The position numbers and the translations under genes were made by a program. A stretch of DNA of 50,664 bases. It comes from a virus. The stretch is from the IMG/VR virus record IMGVR_UViG_3300035698_002915, positions 1 to 50,664 of that record; one strand, 5' to 3'. Below are positions 24,972 to 31,897 of this stretch, one piece after another. Below the pieces are notes generated by a model, which saw nothing but the letters and a program-made list of their open reading frames with translations, was not told where the DNA came from and made no database searches. Position 1 is the stretch's first letter, and each line of letters opens with the position of its first letter.

Positions 24972-25757
24972 ATGTCATTCTTTACCGATATTATCCGCAA
25001 ACACTTCTCACGTTCTCTAGCGCAAGCTTCTCAGGGTAACGAAAAGCTAGACGCTGCTTTGACCACTTTGTCGTCGCTGGCGTTAGAGCTAAAAGACATT
25101 GAAGACGACTTGCCAGAGCTAGCTGCTGAAATCATCGCTGACGCTGTGGGCGCTGAGTTAGGTGCCGCCCTTAGTCGTCCTGAGCCTATCAGGTTACAAC
25201 CAAAACCAATTGGCATTATCATCGGACACACGCGGGCTGACGGCGGTGCATTTTCACCAAGCCTAGACATCCAAGAATACAATTTCTGGAATTCGCTAGC
25301 ACCTCAACTTCGCGGTTTGCTGCTAAAGCAAGGTATCAAGATTATCGTTACTGATCGTAATTTCGGTACGGCAAAAGCTTACAAGCAGATCGACGACCAC
25401 AACCCGATGTTTACGTGTGAGCTACACTTTAACGCTAGCAGCAATCCGCAAGCGAATGGTTTTGAAACGCTATGCCTGTCTGGCTCAGTGCTAGGCCAGC
25501 AAGCCGCTAACGCTTTCAATCTCGCCTTCGATAACCACACTAACATCAAGATGCGTCGCCGTTCTGATAACGGTGTAAAAGAGATTTACAAAAGCGAAGA
25601 TCCTAACACTTCGCGAGGCATGTATTCGCTAACGCGTTCAAAGTTTCCTTCAATCATTACTGAGCCTTTCTTTGGTACAAACAACAAAGACGTGGCCGAC
25701 TTCGACCTAGAGCATTTCGCTATTGGGTTAGTCGCAGCGCACGAGGCGTTACGCTAA
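24972..25757 (+). CDS. N-acetylmuramoyl-L-alanine amidase (endolysin)
   Basis: A 261-residue zinc amidase of the Amidase_3 type, cleaving the bond between N-acetylmuramic acid and L-alanine of peptidoglycan. The family zinc ligands are visible as H86 (IGH), E102 (QEY) and H152 (ELHFNAS), and the catalytic Glu is E231 (ITEPFF). Residues 1-75 form a helical N-terminal region that may control or localise it. No signal peptide is evident, so it would need a holin. It is encoded with the early/middle genes on the plus strand, unlike most lysis genes, which are late. Confidence 0.85.
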   Translation: MSFFTDIIRKHFSRSLAQASQGNEKLDAALTTLSSLALELKDIEDDLPELAAEIIADAVGAELGAALSRPEPIRLQPKPIGIIIGHTRADGGAFSPSLDIQEYNFWNSLAPQLRGLLLKQGIKIIVTDRNFGTAKAYKQIDDHNPMFTCELHFNASSNPQANGFETLCLSGSVLGQQAANAFNLAFDNHTNIKMRRRSDNGVKEIYKSEDPNTSRGMYSLTRSKFPSIITEPFFGTNNKDVADFDLEHFAIGLVAAHEALR

Positions 25758-25774
25758 CGCAGGCTCATGGAACA

Positions 25775-25872
25775 CCACTAGGATATAACTTTTTCATTTA
25801 TTTGTCATTGTTGTTGGTAGAAACCTAGTGGAAGACGGGCGATAACGTGACCCTAAATCGAGGTCGCCCGTC
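25775..25872 (+). promoter_or_regulatory. Tandem hairpins after the amidase gene
   Basis: Two strong stems sit in this gap. CCACTAGG (25775-25782) pairs with CCTAGTGG (25824-25831) around a T-rich loop. Then GACGGGCGA (25834-25842) pairs with TCGCCCGTC (25864-25872), nine perfect pairs around a 21-base loop. Neither is followed by a clear U-tract. They may separate or process the amidase mRNA and the downstream replication mRNA. Confidence 0.55.
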
Positions 25873-25909
25873 GTTATTAACTAACACAACCAAAACTCGC
25901 GAGGCTACC

Positions 25910-26368
25910 ATGCGTCATTTAGACACAACACAAATCATCCAGCTATATCAGACGCGAGTACGTGAAGGGGAGTTCTTTACCCCCCAGCTAACGAACGCCA
26001 GCGATATCGTTAACTACTTTATCTACGTGGGAAACCAGCTAGCCCGTATCAATGAGGCTGAAAAATCTATGGACAAGGTTATCATCCGTTACGCTATGGT
26101 AGAGCCTAGCGATTTGTCATTTGATACCGAAGTCGAGGCTGCTATCAAAAAGCACCAGCAAGTTTTCCGCACGACGCTATCCCGCATTCGGGCCGACTAT
26201 GCCCAACAAGGTAAGCAACTGATTCAGTTTAAAGCGCTTGTTAGTGCAGCTTACCGTCTTTCACCAAACAACTCTACGTTAGTGTACGCTTGGGAGTTCA
26301 AGTTGAAATCAACTGTTAACAAAACTCTCGCGGCCTTTGGCGATGATACCTTAGTAATCGGAAAATAA
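25910..26368 (+). CDS. Helical protein, 152 aa, unknown function
   Basis: Start set at ATG 25910 because GAGG lies five bases upstream; a longer frame from 25847 would run through the hairpin at 25834-25872. The product is almost entirely helical with charged repeats. It starts the replication/recombination operon after the structured gap. No recognised domain. Confidence 0.6.
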   Translation: MRHLDTTQIIQLYQTRVREGEFFTPQLTNASDIVNYFIYVGNQLARINEAEKSMDKVIIRYAMVEPSDLSFDTEVEAAIKKHQQVFRTTLSRIRADYAQQGKQLIQFKALVSAAYRLSPNNSTLVYAWEFKLKSTVNKTLAAFGDDTLVIGK

Positions 26369-26371
26369 ACC

Positions 26372-27091
26372 ATGCCCAGTATGTTTGACGCAATCAACAA
26401 AGCAAAGCTAGGCACGGTAACGACGCCTGCTGAGGAAACCCCTTCGGAGACATTAACCAGTAAGCCACCGCTCACGGAAAAAACGGCTGCTACCTCAATG
26501 TTCTCCAAAGCACCTGCCGATATCGAAGTCGCTTCTGTCCCAGCTGATACACAGCTAGAAGCCAGCGAACCTGAAATTGAAAACGATGCTAACGTAAAAG
26601 ACGAAGAGGTAGTCGAAGCGGCTGCGTCTGGTCCCGTTTCATCGCTAGCACAACTAGGTTCGCGTCCGATATCGGCAGTCAATGATAACACCGGAGGCAT
26701 CAAGCCAAACTTCGGTCCCGTTACCAAGACAGTCGCAAAGAACAACGTGTTAGAAGGTGTCGAGCTACCACAGGCACCTGATGCAGACGCTACCCCTGCG
26801 GACATTACGTTGTATTATCTATCAAAGCTACAAGCTGTCACAGGACACGTTACGGCTGGTCGTGGCGTCCTCGCTGAGTTGCACGGACATTTGAAAGATA
26901 ACCCTGAAACGAAAGACTTGCTGTTGCCAGAACACTTGGGCGAGATAACTCGCGTTATGGGTAACCTAACCAAGCGGGCACACGGTAGCGCTCAAGCTAA
27001 GAAAGCTGTTCAACAGAAAAAGGTAGTCGTGCGAGAAGACAAAGCCTCCGCTGTTGATGCTAACGCCGAAGCTCTAGGAGATATCTTCTGA
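26372..27091 (+). CDS. Low-complexity-then-helical protein, 239 aa, unknown function
   Basis: The first 120 residues are low-complexity (Thr, Pro, Glu, Ala, Val), the rest is a helical domain. It ends in EALGDIF, nearly identical to the end (SALGNIF) of the 377-aa protein at 19938-21071. Both may bind one partner through this tail. Its stop overlaps the next ATG. Function unknown. Confidence 0.6.
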   Translation: MPSMFDAINKAKLGTVTTPAEETPSETLTSKPPLTEKTAATSMFSKAPADIEVASVPADTQLEASEPEIENDANVKDEEVVEAAASGPVSSLAQLGSRPISAVNDNTGGIKPNFGPVTKTVAKNNVLEGVELPQAPDADATPADITLYYLSKLQAVTGHVTAGRGVLAELHGHLKDNPETKDLLLPEHLGEITRVMGNLTKRAHGSAQAKKAVQQKKVVVREDKASAVDANAEALGDIF

Positions 27092-27387
27092 TGACTTGGA
27101 TATTACCCACAGAAAAGTTACCACAAGAGGACCAGCTAGTCCAAGTCCTTTGTGTTACCACTGATGAAAAACGTCCTACCGACAGGCTAATGCGGGCGCT
27201 TGACTGCACTGTTAGCATCGGTGACCACGGTGAAGGCGATGAATGGGTTAGCATAGGCTTTCTTAATCGTTACCCAGCAGAACAAGGCCAGTGGCAAGTC
27301 GCGGGTTATAACATGACCCAAGACTCTTTCTGGGACGCAAAGCATTACCGCGTAGTAGCGTGGCAACCTATGGCTGAGGTACAGTAA
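27091..27387 (+). CDS. DUF551-like small protein, 98 aa
   Basis: The layout fits the DUF551 family common in phages: an N-terminal Trp (TWILPTEKLP), a strand after it (VQVLCV), a Trp-rich centre, and a C-terminal VVAWQPM motif. Members are small proteins of unknown function, often encoded near replication genes. The start overlaps the previous stop, and the downstream nuclease follows after two bases. Confidence 0.55.
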   Translation: MTWILPTEKLPQEDQLVQVLCVTTDEKRPTDRLMRALDCTVSIGDHGEGDEWVSIGFLNRYPAEQGQWQVAGYNMTQDSFWDAKHYRVVAWQPMAEVQ

Positions 27388-27389
27388 TC

Positions 27390-28427
27390 ATGGAAGGCTT
27401 TGACAATCAACCAGTATCACCAATGCAAGCGTTGTTTGATACTAAACGTCCAGAATATGATATCCCCGCTTTGCCTGTTAGTGCTGACGGCAAGAAAATC
27501 ATTGAGCTTTCTTACTCTAGCGGTAAGGACGTGCATTCTTGCCCACGGCGTTATCAACTACGCAAGCGTTTTGCGCAACCTGAGTTCGCTTGGGACACTG
27601 GACTGCCTGCCGCTGGCGGTACTGCTATCCACGAATACTTGCAAGCTAAGGCTGTTGGTGCTAGCGACATGGAAGCTGAAATGGCTTTCTTCTACGGCTA
27701 CGACTTTTCAGTGGAGTCAACAGCTAGCGATACTAACATGAAAACACGGGCGTTTGAGGCTTGCCTATACTCTGCACAATACGCCGCTGAACAGCTAGCG
27801 TTTGACCCTGCGGAAGTTGCTATGATTATGGTAGAAGGTGACTTGCGCCCTGCTATTGAAGTCAAGTTTAACATCATCATATCGCACCCGTCTTTCAAAA
27901 ACGAATACCACTATCGCGGTGCGATTGACCTTGTGCGCTATCGTTTGTTCGGTAATCAGTTTATCGCTAGCGACTTTAAAACACACCGCAATTATCGTGA
28001 TGGTGGCGATGAAGACATGGAACACAAATACAAGTGGGACGACCAGCTTATCCCTTACGGGTTAGTGATCCAGCATTTACAAAACGGTGCGTTAACATCC
28101 TTTCAAAACACGTACTACTCACTGTTTGTTGATATCTGCCAACCAGTGTTAAAGGAATATTCTTTTAACCGCACCCGTGCTGACGTTGACGCTTGGCTAG
28201 AAAAGATGATGCTGCTCATAGGTAACTTAGAACAGTATTCTGACAATGAAGTTTGGCCCCGTACTGGTGTTGGTTGTGAGTTCTATGCTAACCGCTGCAA
28301 GTTCTATAAGCATTGTCATATTGACGACCCTGATATCTTACAGGATGCGTTACTAGGCAACCACGAACCGAAGCCTTATAAACCGTACCCACACTGGGTT
28401 GAAATTAAACTGGAGTTAGCTGAGTGA
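27390..28427 (+). CDS. PD-(D/E)XK nuclease with probable Fe-S cluster, Cas4/RecB-like
   Basis: A 345-residue member of the RecB/Cas4/AddB nuclease group. Seen in sequence: C51 in SCPRRYQL, a GTAIHEYLQ helix with H81, GAIDL with D180, and the DFKTH motif with D195 and K197 (nuclease core). The C-terminus has C296, C303 and C309. One N-terminal plus three C-terminal cysteines is the pattern that holds a [4Fe-4S] cluster in Cas4 and AddB. Its neighbours (ATPase, ssDNA-binding candidate, polymerase) suggest recombination or replication, perhaps end resection. Confidence 0.8.
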   Translation: MEGFDNQPVSPMQALFDTKRPEYDIPALPVSADGKKIIELSYSSGKDVHSCPRRYQLRKRFAQPEFAWDTGLPAAGGTAIHEYLQAKAVGASDMEAEMAFFYGYDFSVESTASDTNMKTRAFEACLYSAQYAAEQLAFDPAEVAMIMVEGDLRPAIEVKFNIIISHPSFKNEYHYRGAIDLVRYRLFGNQFIASDFKTHRNYRDGGDEDMEHKYKWDDQLIPYGLVIQHLQNGALTSFQNTYYSLFVDICQPVLKEYSFNRTRADVDAWLEKMMLLIGNLEQYSDNEVWPRTGVGCEFYANRCKFYKHCHIDDPDILQDALLGNHEPKPYKPYPHWVEIKLELAE

Positions 28428-28792
28428 AAATTGCAATGACTGTTCACACTTACCCGCACCTTTGTTCTGAGCATGGTATGCTAGACCTTCCCGCAGTCCA
28501 TGCTTTAATGGAGTATGCGCTAACGGCTGGCAAGCTTATCGAAGATCGCAACGCTACGTTAACTTACCAGCCAAAGAAAGACTACAACTGGCGTAACATC
28601 ATGCTGGGTATCTCTAAGGTACATGGTATCCAGCCAGAAGAAATGATCCAGCACTGGCCCGAAGTTGACCGTGTTCTTGCTGAGTTAAAGCTGCCCGCAC
28701 TAGACGGGATGAACGCGGGCGCTAACAGTAACGTTCGTATGTCTGGCAAGCTTCTCACTAGCTCAGGTAAAACTGCGCTGCAATTAAACTAG
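28424..28792 (+). CDS. Small protein following the nuclease, 122 aa
   Basis: Unknown. It starts with GTG in a four-base overlap with the nuclease stop, with GGAG eight bases upstream; an internal ATG four codons later is a less likely start. The product has a His-rich N-terminus and a helical body. Ends with TAG. The tight coupling suggests a partner of the nuclease. Confidence 0.6.
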   Translation: MKIAMTVHTYPHLCSEHGMLDLPAVHALMEYALTAGKLIEDRNATLTYQPKKDYNWRNIMLGISKVHGIQPEEMIQHWPEVDRVLAELKLPALDGMNAGANSNVRMSGKLLTSSGKTALQLN

Positions 28793-28801
28793 GAGACTAA
28801 C

Positions 28802-28933
28802 ATGAAAACCTTATCAGGAATTATCGTAGCTGTTGCTATCCTCGCGGCTTTCGCAGGTGCATGGCAATTTGCAGTAGGGCTAGCCGCTGGGGCGGTTATT
28901 GCTAACGTCGCGCTTATGGATGCCTCAAAATGA
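28802..28933 (+). CDS. Small membrane protein, 43 aa
   Basis: A 43-codon gene with a GGAG ribosome site. It encodes two closely spaced hydrophobic helices rich in Ala, Ile, Val and Gly (about 5-19 and 22-38), or one long one. Its stop overlaps the next ATG (ATGA). Candidate inner-membrane or holin/antiholin peptide; the operon is otherwise replicative. Confidence 0.55.
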   Translation: MKTLSGIIVAVAILAAFAGAWQFAVGLAAGAVIANVALMDASK

Positions 28934-29181
28934 GCATTGCCCCGATCCGCGCTGAATGCGTTAGCTGTCTTCAAGGCTACCGTTTTAAACGTAACAAGTC
29001 AGGCCGTACAATCCGCAACCTGCTACGCGGTGAATCCGTGGCTGTCTTTTCTTCGCAGTTAGCTAACGGTAAGATTGGCTGCATCTGTGCGCAGTGCTTT
29101 CCTGCTATGAGCAACCAAGAAAAAGAAGCTTACACCGCTGAACACGGCGAATTTACCGTCGGTACTAATCAGAAAGTTTAA
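28930..29181 (+). CDS. Putative zinc-ribbon protein, 83 aa
   Basis: Four to five cysteines in two clusters: CVSC near residues 10-13 and GCICAQC near residues 50-56. This is the usual spacing of a treble-clef or zinc-ribbon fold. A basic linker (RFKRNKSGRTIRN) separates them, suggesting nucleic-acid contact. It is in the replication operon between a membrane peptide and a coiled-coil membrane protein. Function unknown. Confidence 0.6.
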   Translation: MSIAPIRAECVSCLQGYRFKRNKSGRTIRNLLRGESVAVFSSQLANGKIGCICAQCFPAMSNQEKEAYTAEHGEFTVGTNQKV

Positions 29182-29185
29182 ACTC

Positions 29186-29605
29186 ATGTCTAATAATCTA
29201 CCAAAGCGTGATACGGTCCGCGTCCAGTTGTCAGAAAAAGAAATCGTTGAAATGCGCGAGCTACCGCCATATCAACAGCACAAGCTCAACCGCAAAGAGC
29301 TAACGTTAAACTTTAACGAGGTGCTATCAACGTGCAAGTGGCTATCGGGTGAAGTTAAACACTGGCGTCTAGCTGTAGACGCTGGCCAGCAGTCAATCCA
29401 CAGCGCTAACGAAACGTTAAGCAAAAGCTCTAAACAAGTTGAAAGTCTACGACTAGAGCTATCGCAGGCTTGTTCTAACAATCTACAAGAACACAAGTTG
29501 CGTCAAGACCTTGCTAGCGGTAACCGCAAGCGGGCGTTAGCATTTCTTGTTACCGCGTTCGTCTTGGGCGTTATCTGCGGTACGTTAATTGGGGGCTACC
29601 TTTAA
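29186..29605 (+). CDS. Tail-anchored membrane protein with coiled coil, 139 aa
   Basis: A cytoplasmic, charged N-terminus with a long coiled-coil region (about residues 55-115) is followed by one hydrophobic helix (about 117-137) at the very C-terminus, the pattern of a tail-anchored inner-membrane protein. Possible roles include membrane anchoring of replication or a lysis-related protein; i-spanins, in contrast, have an N-terminal helix. The stop and the next gene's start overlap (TAATG). Confidence 0.6.
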   Translation: MSNNLPKRDTVRVQLSEKEIVEMRELPPYQQHKLNRKELTLNFNEVLSTCKWLSGEVKHWRLAVDAGQQSIHSANETLSKSSKQVESLRLELSQACSNNLQEHKLRQDLASGNRKRALAFLVTAFVLGVICGTLIGGYL

Positions 29606-30624
29606 TGGATTACTCTAAGCTTAAATTGTCATACGCTGGCGATAATGTTAACGGTGGACAACAGCCGTTAGCAGAGCCAGCCCGTGTCATGCTTTACGGC
29701 AAAGCTAAAACCCGTAAAACATGGTGGGCTGGTACAGCAGGTGCTACCCATAACGTGACAATCCTTGACGGTGAAAACGGTACTGGTATTCTGCAACAAC
29801 TGCCGCAAAGCTACCTTGACAACATCAACCGCGTACCGTTGGCGACTGACCCTGATAGCTGCACGATGAGCATTTTCTTGACGTTACTGTTTCAAAAGAA
29901 AACGTTCTTGTTCAGCATGGAAAACCAACGCGACATTGAAATGCACTACATCCGTGGTGGCGTCGGTGAGGAAGATGAGCATAAGCTGTTTCTAGCGTGT
30001 GATCTGAGTTTGCTAACGTCTGACGACGTGCTAGTGTTCGATAGCTGGACTGCGATTGTTAAAGGTGTTACGCGCCAGTTCATCATCGAAAACAAGATCG
30101 ACCCGTTTGAAGGCAAGCTTATGGAAAAGGGCGGTAACAAGTACGCTTACTTTGCATACAGTAACCTCGTTTTAGATAATATTTTAGAGGGGTTGAATAA
30201 GCTTCCCTGCCATGTTATACTGATCGCCCACGAGGATCGTTACAACCATGAATATAAAGAGGGTATGCTAGTCAAGAAAGAAACCCGCTTGCAGGTGTTG
30301 TCTAGCTCTGGCAACCAAGCCTCTAAAATTCCTGGTACTGTCGGTGACATTCTATGGTGTACGCACAACTCTAGCCTAGACAAAACAATCTTGTCTGCAA
30401 AGCCTAGCAACATGCGTGACGGTGGCGCACGGCGAGTACCACCTATGGACTTTGAGTTCCCTAACTGGGAATGGAAAGACTACGCTGAGTTAGCTAAGCT
30501 ACCAGCGGTTAACAAATTACGAGGGCCTACAGAACGTCCTCCTATCTCGCTACTAACAGGCGCGATGGTAAAAGAATTGATGGAGGGGCCTAACAACTCT
30601 TCGTCTAACGTCATTAACGGTTAA
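29605..30624 (+). CDS. RecA-like ATPase (possible Sak4-type recombinase)
   Basis: A 339-residue P-loop ATPase. The Walker A region is GKAKTRKT (32-39): it has Arg where Gly is normally found before Lys. The Walker B strand is DVLVFDSW, with a second conserved segment HVILIAHEDRYNH downstream. Size and neighbours (nuclease, ssDNA-binding candidate, polymerase) suggest a Sak4-like annealing or recombination ATPase, or a helicase loader. Its 3' end forms an inverted repeat that includes the stop codon. Confidence 0.65.
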   Translation: MDYSKLKLSYAGDNVNGGQQPLAEPARVMLYGKAKTRKTWWAGTAGATHNVTILDGENGTGILQQLPQSYLDNINRVPLATDPDSCTMSIFLTLLFQKKTFLFSMENQRDIEMHYIRGGVGEEDEHKLFLACDLSLLTSDDVLVFDSWTAIVKGVTRQFIIENKIDPFEGKLMEKGGNKYAYFAYSNLVLDNILEGLNKLPCHVILIAHEDRYNHEYKEGMLVKKETRLQVLSSSGNQASKIPGTVGDILWCTHNSSLDKTILSAKPSNMRDGGARRVPPMDFEFPNWEWKDYAELAKLPAVNKLRGPTERPPISLLTGAMVKELMEGPNNSSSNVING

Positions 30625-30646
30625 TCCTAGGAACCTGACCGTTAAT
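30613..30646 (+). promoter_or_regulatory. Nine-base-pair hairpin overlapping the ATPase stop codon
   Basis: ATTAACGGT (30613-30621) pairs with ACCGTTAAT (30638-30646); the TAA stop is at the edge of the 5' arm. No U-tract. Ribosomes terminating at the stop would melt the stem, so it could couple translation of the two genes or protect the 3' end. Confidence 0.5.
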
Positions 30647-30707
30647 AATCGCTGGCAGAATGCTAGCACACACGGGGGACACCCCTTTAAACTCTATGGA
30701 GATAATT

Positions 30708-31310
30708 ATGTTTAACACTGGAAACGAAGCGGCTACAACAGCACCGACAGCGCAAGCAGGCGCAATGCTAACGATGGAAGAGTTGCTTGGTAAGAAAGTT
30801 ACCGACGCTGTTATCCTTGAAGGCGGGGCTAAGCCCAAAGGTACTTACGGCTTTATGCTTTCCGCTATCGACACTGGCGAATATGAAATCAAAAAAGAAG
30901 AACATGCCCGCGTCGGCGAAACGGCTATGATGCTAACGTTTACGTTGGACATTATCGCGGTGGACGACAAAGGCAAGTACATCGACGCGAAAGGTAAACG
31001 TGTTAGCGCCGAAGCTATGAAAGATCACGTTGGCAAACAGTTCAAAGAAAACGTGATGTTTGGTAACGACGGTTTGACCAAAGAAGACGGTTCGATCAAC
31101 AACTCCGGCTTTAACAAATTCATTACCATCTTGTCCAAAATTCTGGGCGAAGAAAAATACGCGGCGATGGAAGCGCAGGGTGCTACGACGGCGCAACTTA
31201 TCGAGGCATCACAGGGTGTTAAGTTCTTGGCGGATATCTCCCACAACAAATGGGACGATAACGTCAACGATCAGTTGGACTTGTTCGGCGACTTTATGAT
31301 CCTTGCATAA
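30708..31310 (+). CDS. Putative single-stranded DNA-binding protein, 200 aa
   Basis: Start set at ATG 30708 with GGAG about six bases upstream; an upstream frame from 30660 lacks a good site. The protein has an early beta-strand pattern (GTYGFMLSAIDTGEYEIKKEE..TLDIIAV) that could be an OB fold, a charged middle, and an acidic, hydrophobic end (DQLDLFGDFMIL). It lies directly between a recombination ATPase and the polymerase, the usual place for a phage single-stranded DNA-binding protein. No specific motif proves it. Confidence 0.5.
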   Translation: MFNTGNEAATTAPTAQAGAMLTMEELLGKKVTDAVILEGGAKPKGTYGFMLSAIDTGEYEIKKEEHARVGETAMMLTFTLDIIAVDDKGKYIDAKGKRVSAEAMKDHVGKQFKENVMFGNDGLTKEDGSINNSGFNKFITILSKILGEEKYAAMEAQGATTAQLIEASQGVKFLADISHNKWDDNVNDQLDLFGDFMILA

Positions 31311-31312
31311 AA

Positions 31313-31402
31313 TTTTCTACTAGGTTAGTAACGGTGAGCCACACCAAGAAAGCCTAATAGAAAAAGTGCGCGGTGTTTTTCCTCCCTGATATCACCGCGC
31401 AC
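31313..31402 (+). promoter_or_regulatory. Tandem hairpins before the 155-aa gene and the polymerase
   Basis: First stem: TTTTCTACTAGG (31313-31324) with CCTAATAGAAAA (31353-31364), eleven of twelve pairs, with an inner GGTG/CACC hairpin. Second stem: GTGCGCGGTG (31366-31375) with CACCGCGCAC (31393-31402), ten perfect pairs; its loop carries TTTTTCCTCCC, which is complementary to a ribosome binding site. Likely an mRNA processing, termination or attenuation site. Confidence 0.6.
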
Positions 31403-31429
31403 AATTATCAATCAATCGAAAGTGTTACC

Positions 31430-31897
31430 ATGCCCAAATCTGTAGACAAATCAAACGGCCCCGTATCTAAAGATCGTTGGGCTGGAACAGACAGAGCTTT
31501 AACAATCCGCTTAACAGGCTGGGTACGTTATGAAGTTAAAGCCAGTGCCCCGCGTCCTAAACCAGCCATGCGGATTGACGTTTCTGTTGTCTGTAACGCC
31601 GACAACGCTGAGACTTCTCCGCTGGATGCTAACTTCTTTAACTCTCTGAGAGACAGCCTCGTAGATCATTCACGTCAAATCACAGTACGAGATAACACAG
31701 TCTCCATTGCAACCTACGCAGACATCCGTAACGCCATTGATTTAATCGGCAAGCAATACACACTTGGCGAAGACTTGTCAGACGTTTGGGTGCTAACAAG
31801 TTTCTCTAACATGGGTATCAGTGACTCACGTATCCACCTGCACACAAATTGGAATGCTATCGAAATGAAAGATGAATCTGCTGAGGGTCAAAGCTAA
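31430..31897 (+). CDS. Protein preceding DNA polymerase, 155 aa
   Basis: Unknown. Start at ATG 31430, since the earlier frame from 31373 reads through the second hairpin. The product has alternating beta-like strands (LTIRLTGWVRYEVKA, MRIDVSVVCNA), then helices. The stop overlaps the polymerase ATG by one base (TAATG), so it is translated with it. A polymerase accessory factor is a guess from position. Confidence 0.55.
   Translation: MPKSVDKSNGPVSKDRWAGTDRALTIRLTGWVRYEVKASAPRPKPAMRIDVSVVCNADNAETSPLDANFFNSLRDSLVDHSRQITVRDNTVSIATYADIRNAIDLIGKQYTLGEDLSDVWVLTSFSNMGISDSRIHLHTNWNAIEMKDESAEGQS

Noticed and set aside
26251-26805. 184-codon minus-strand frame overlapping the 239-aa gene
   Set aside because: Antisense to a plus-strand gene with good start, overlaps and ribosome context; Ser/Ala/Val repeats look like a shadow.
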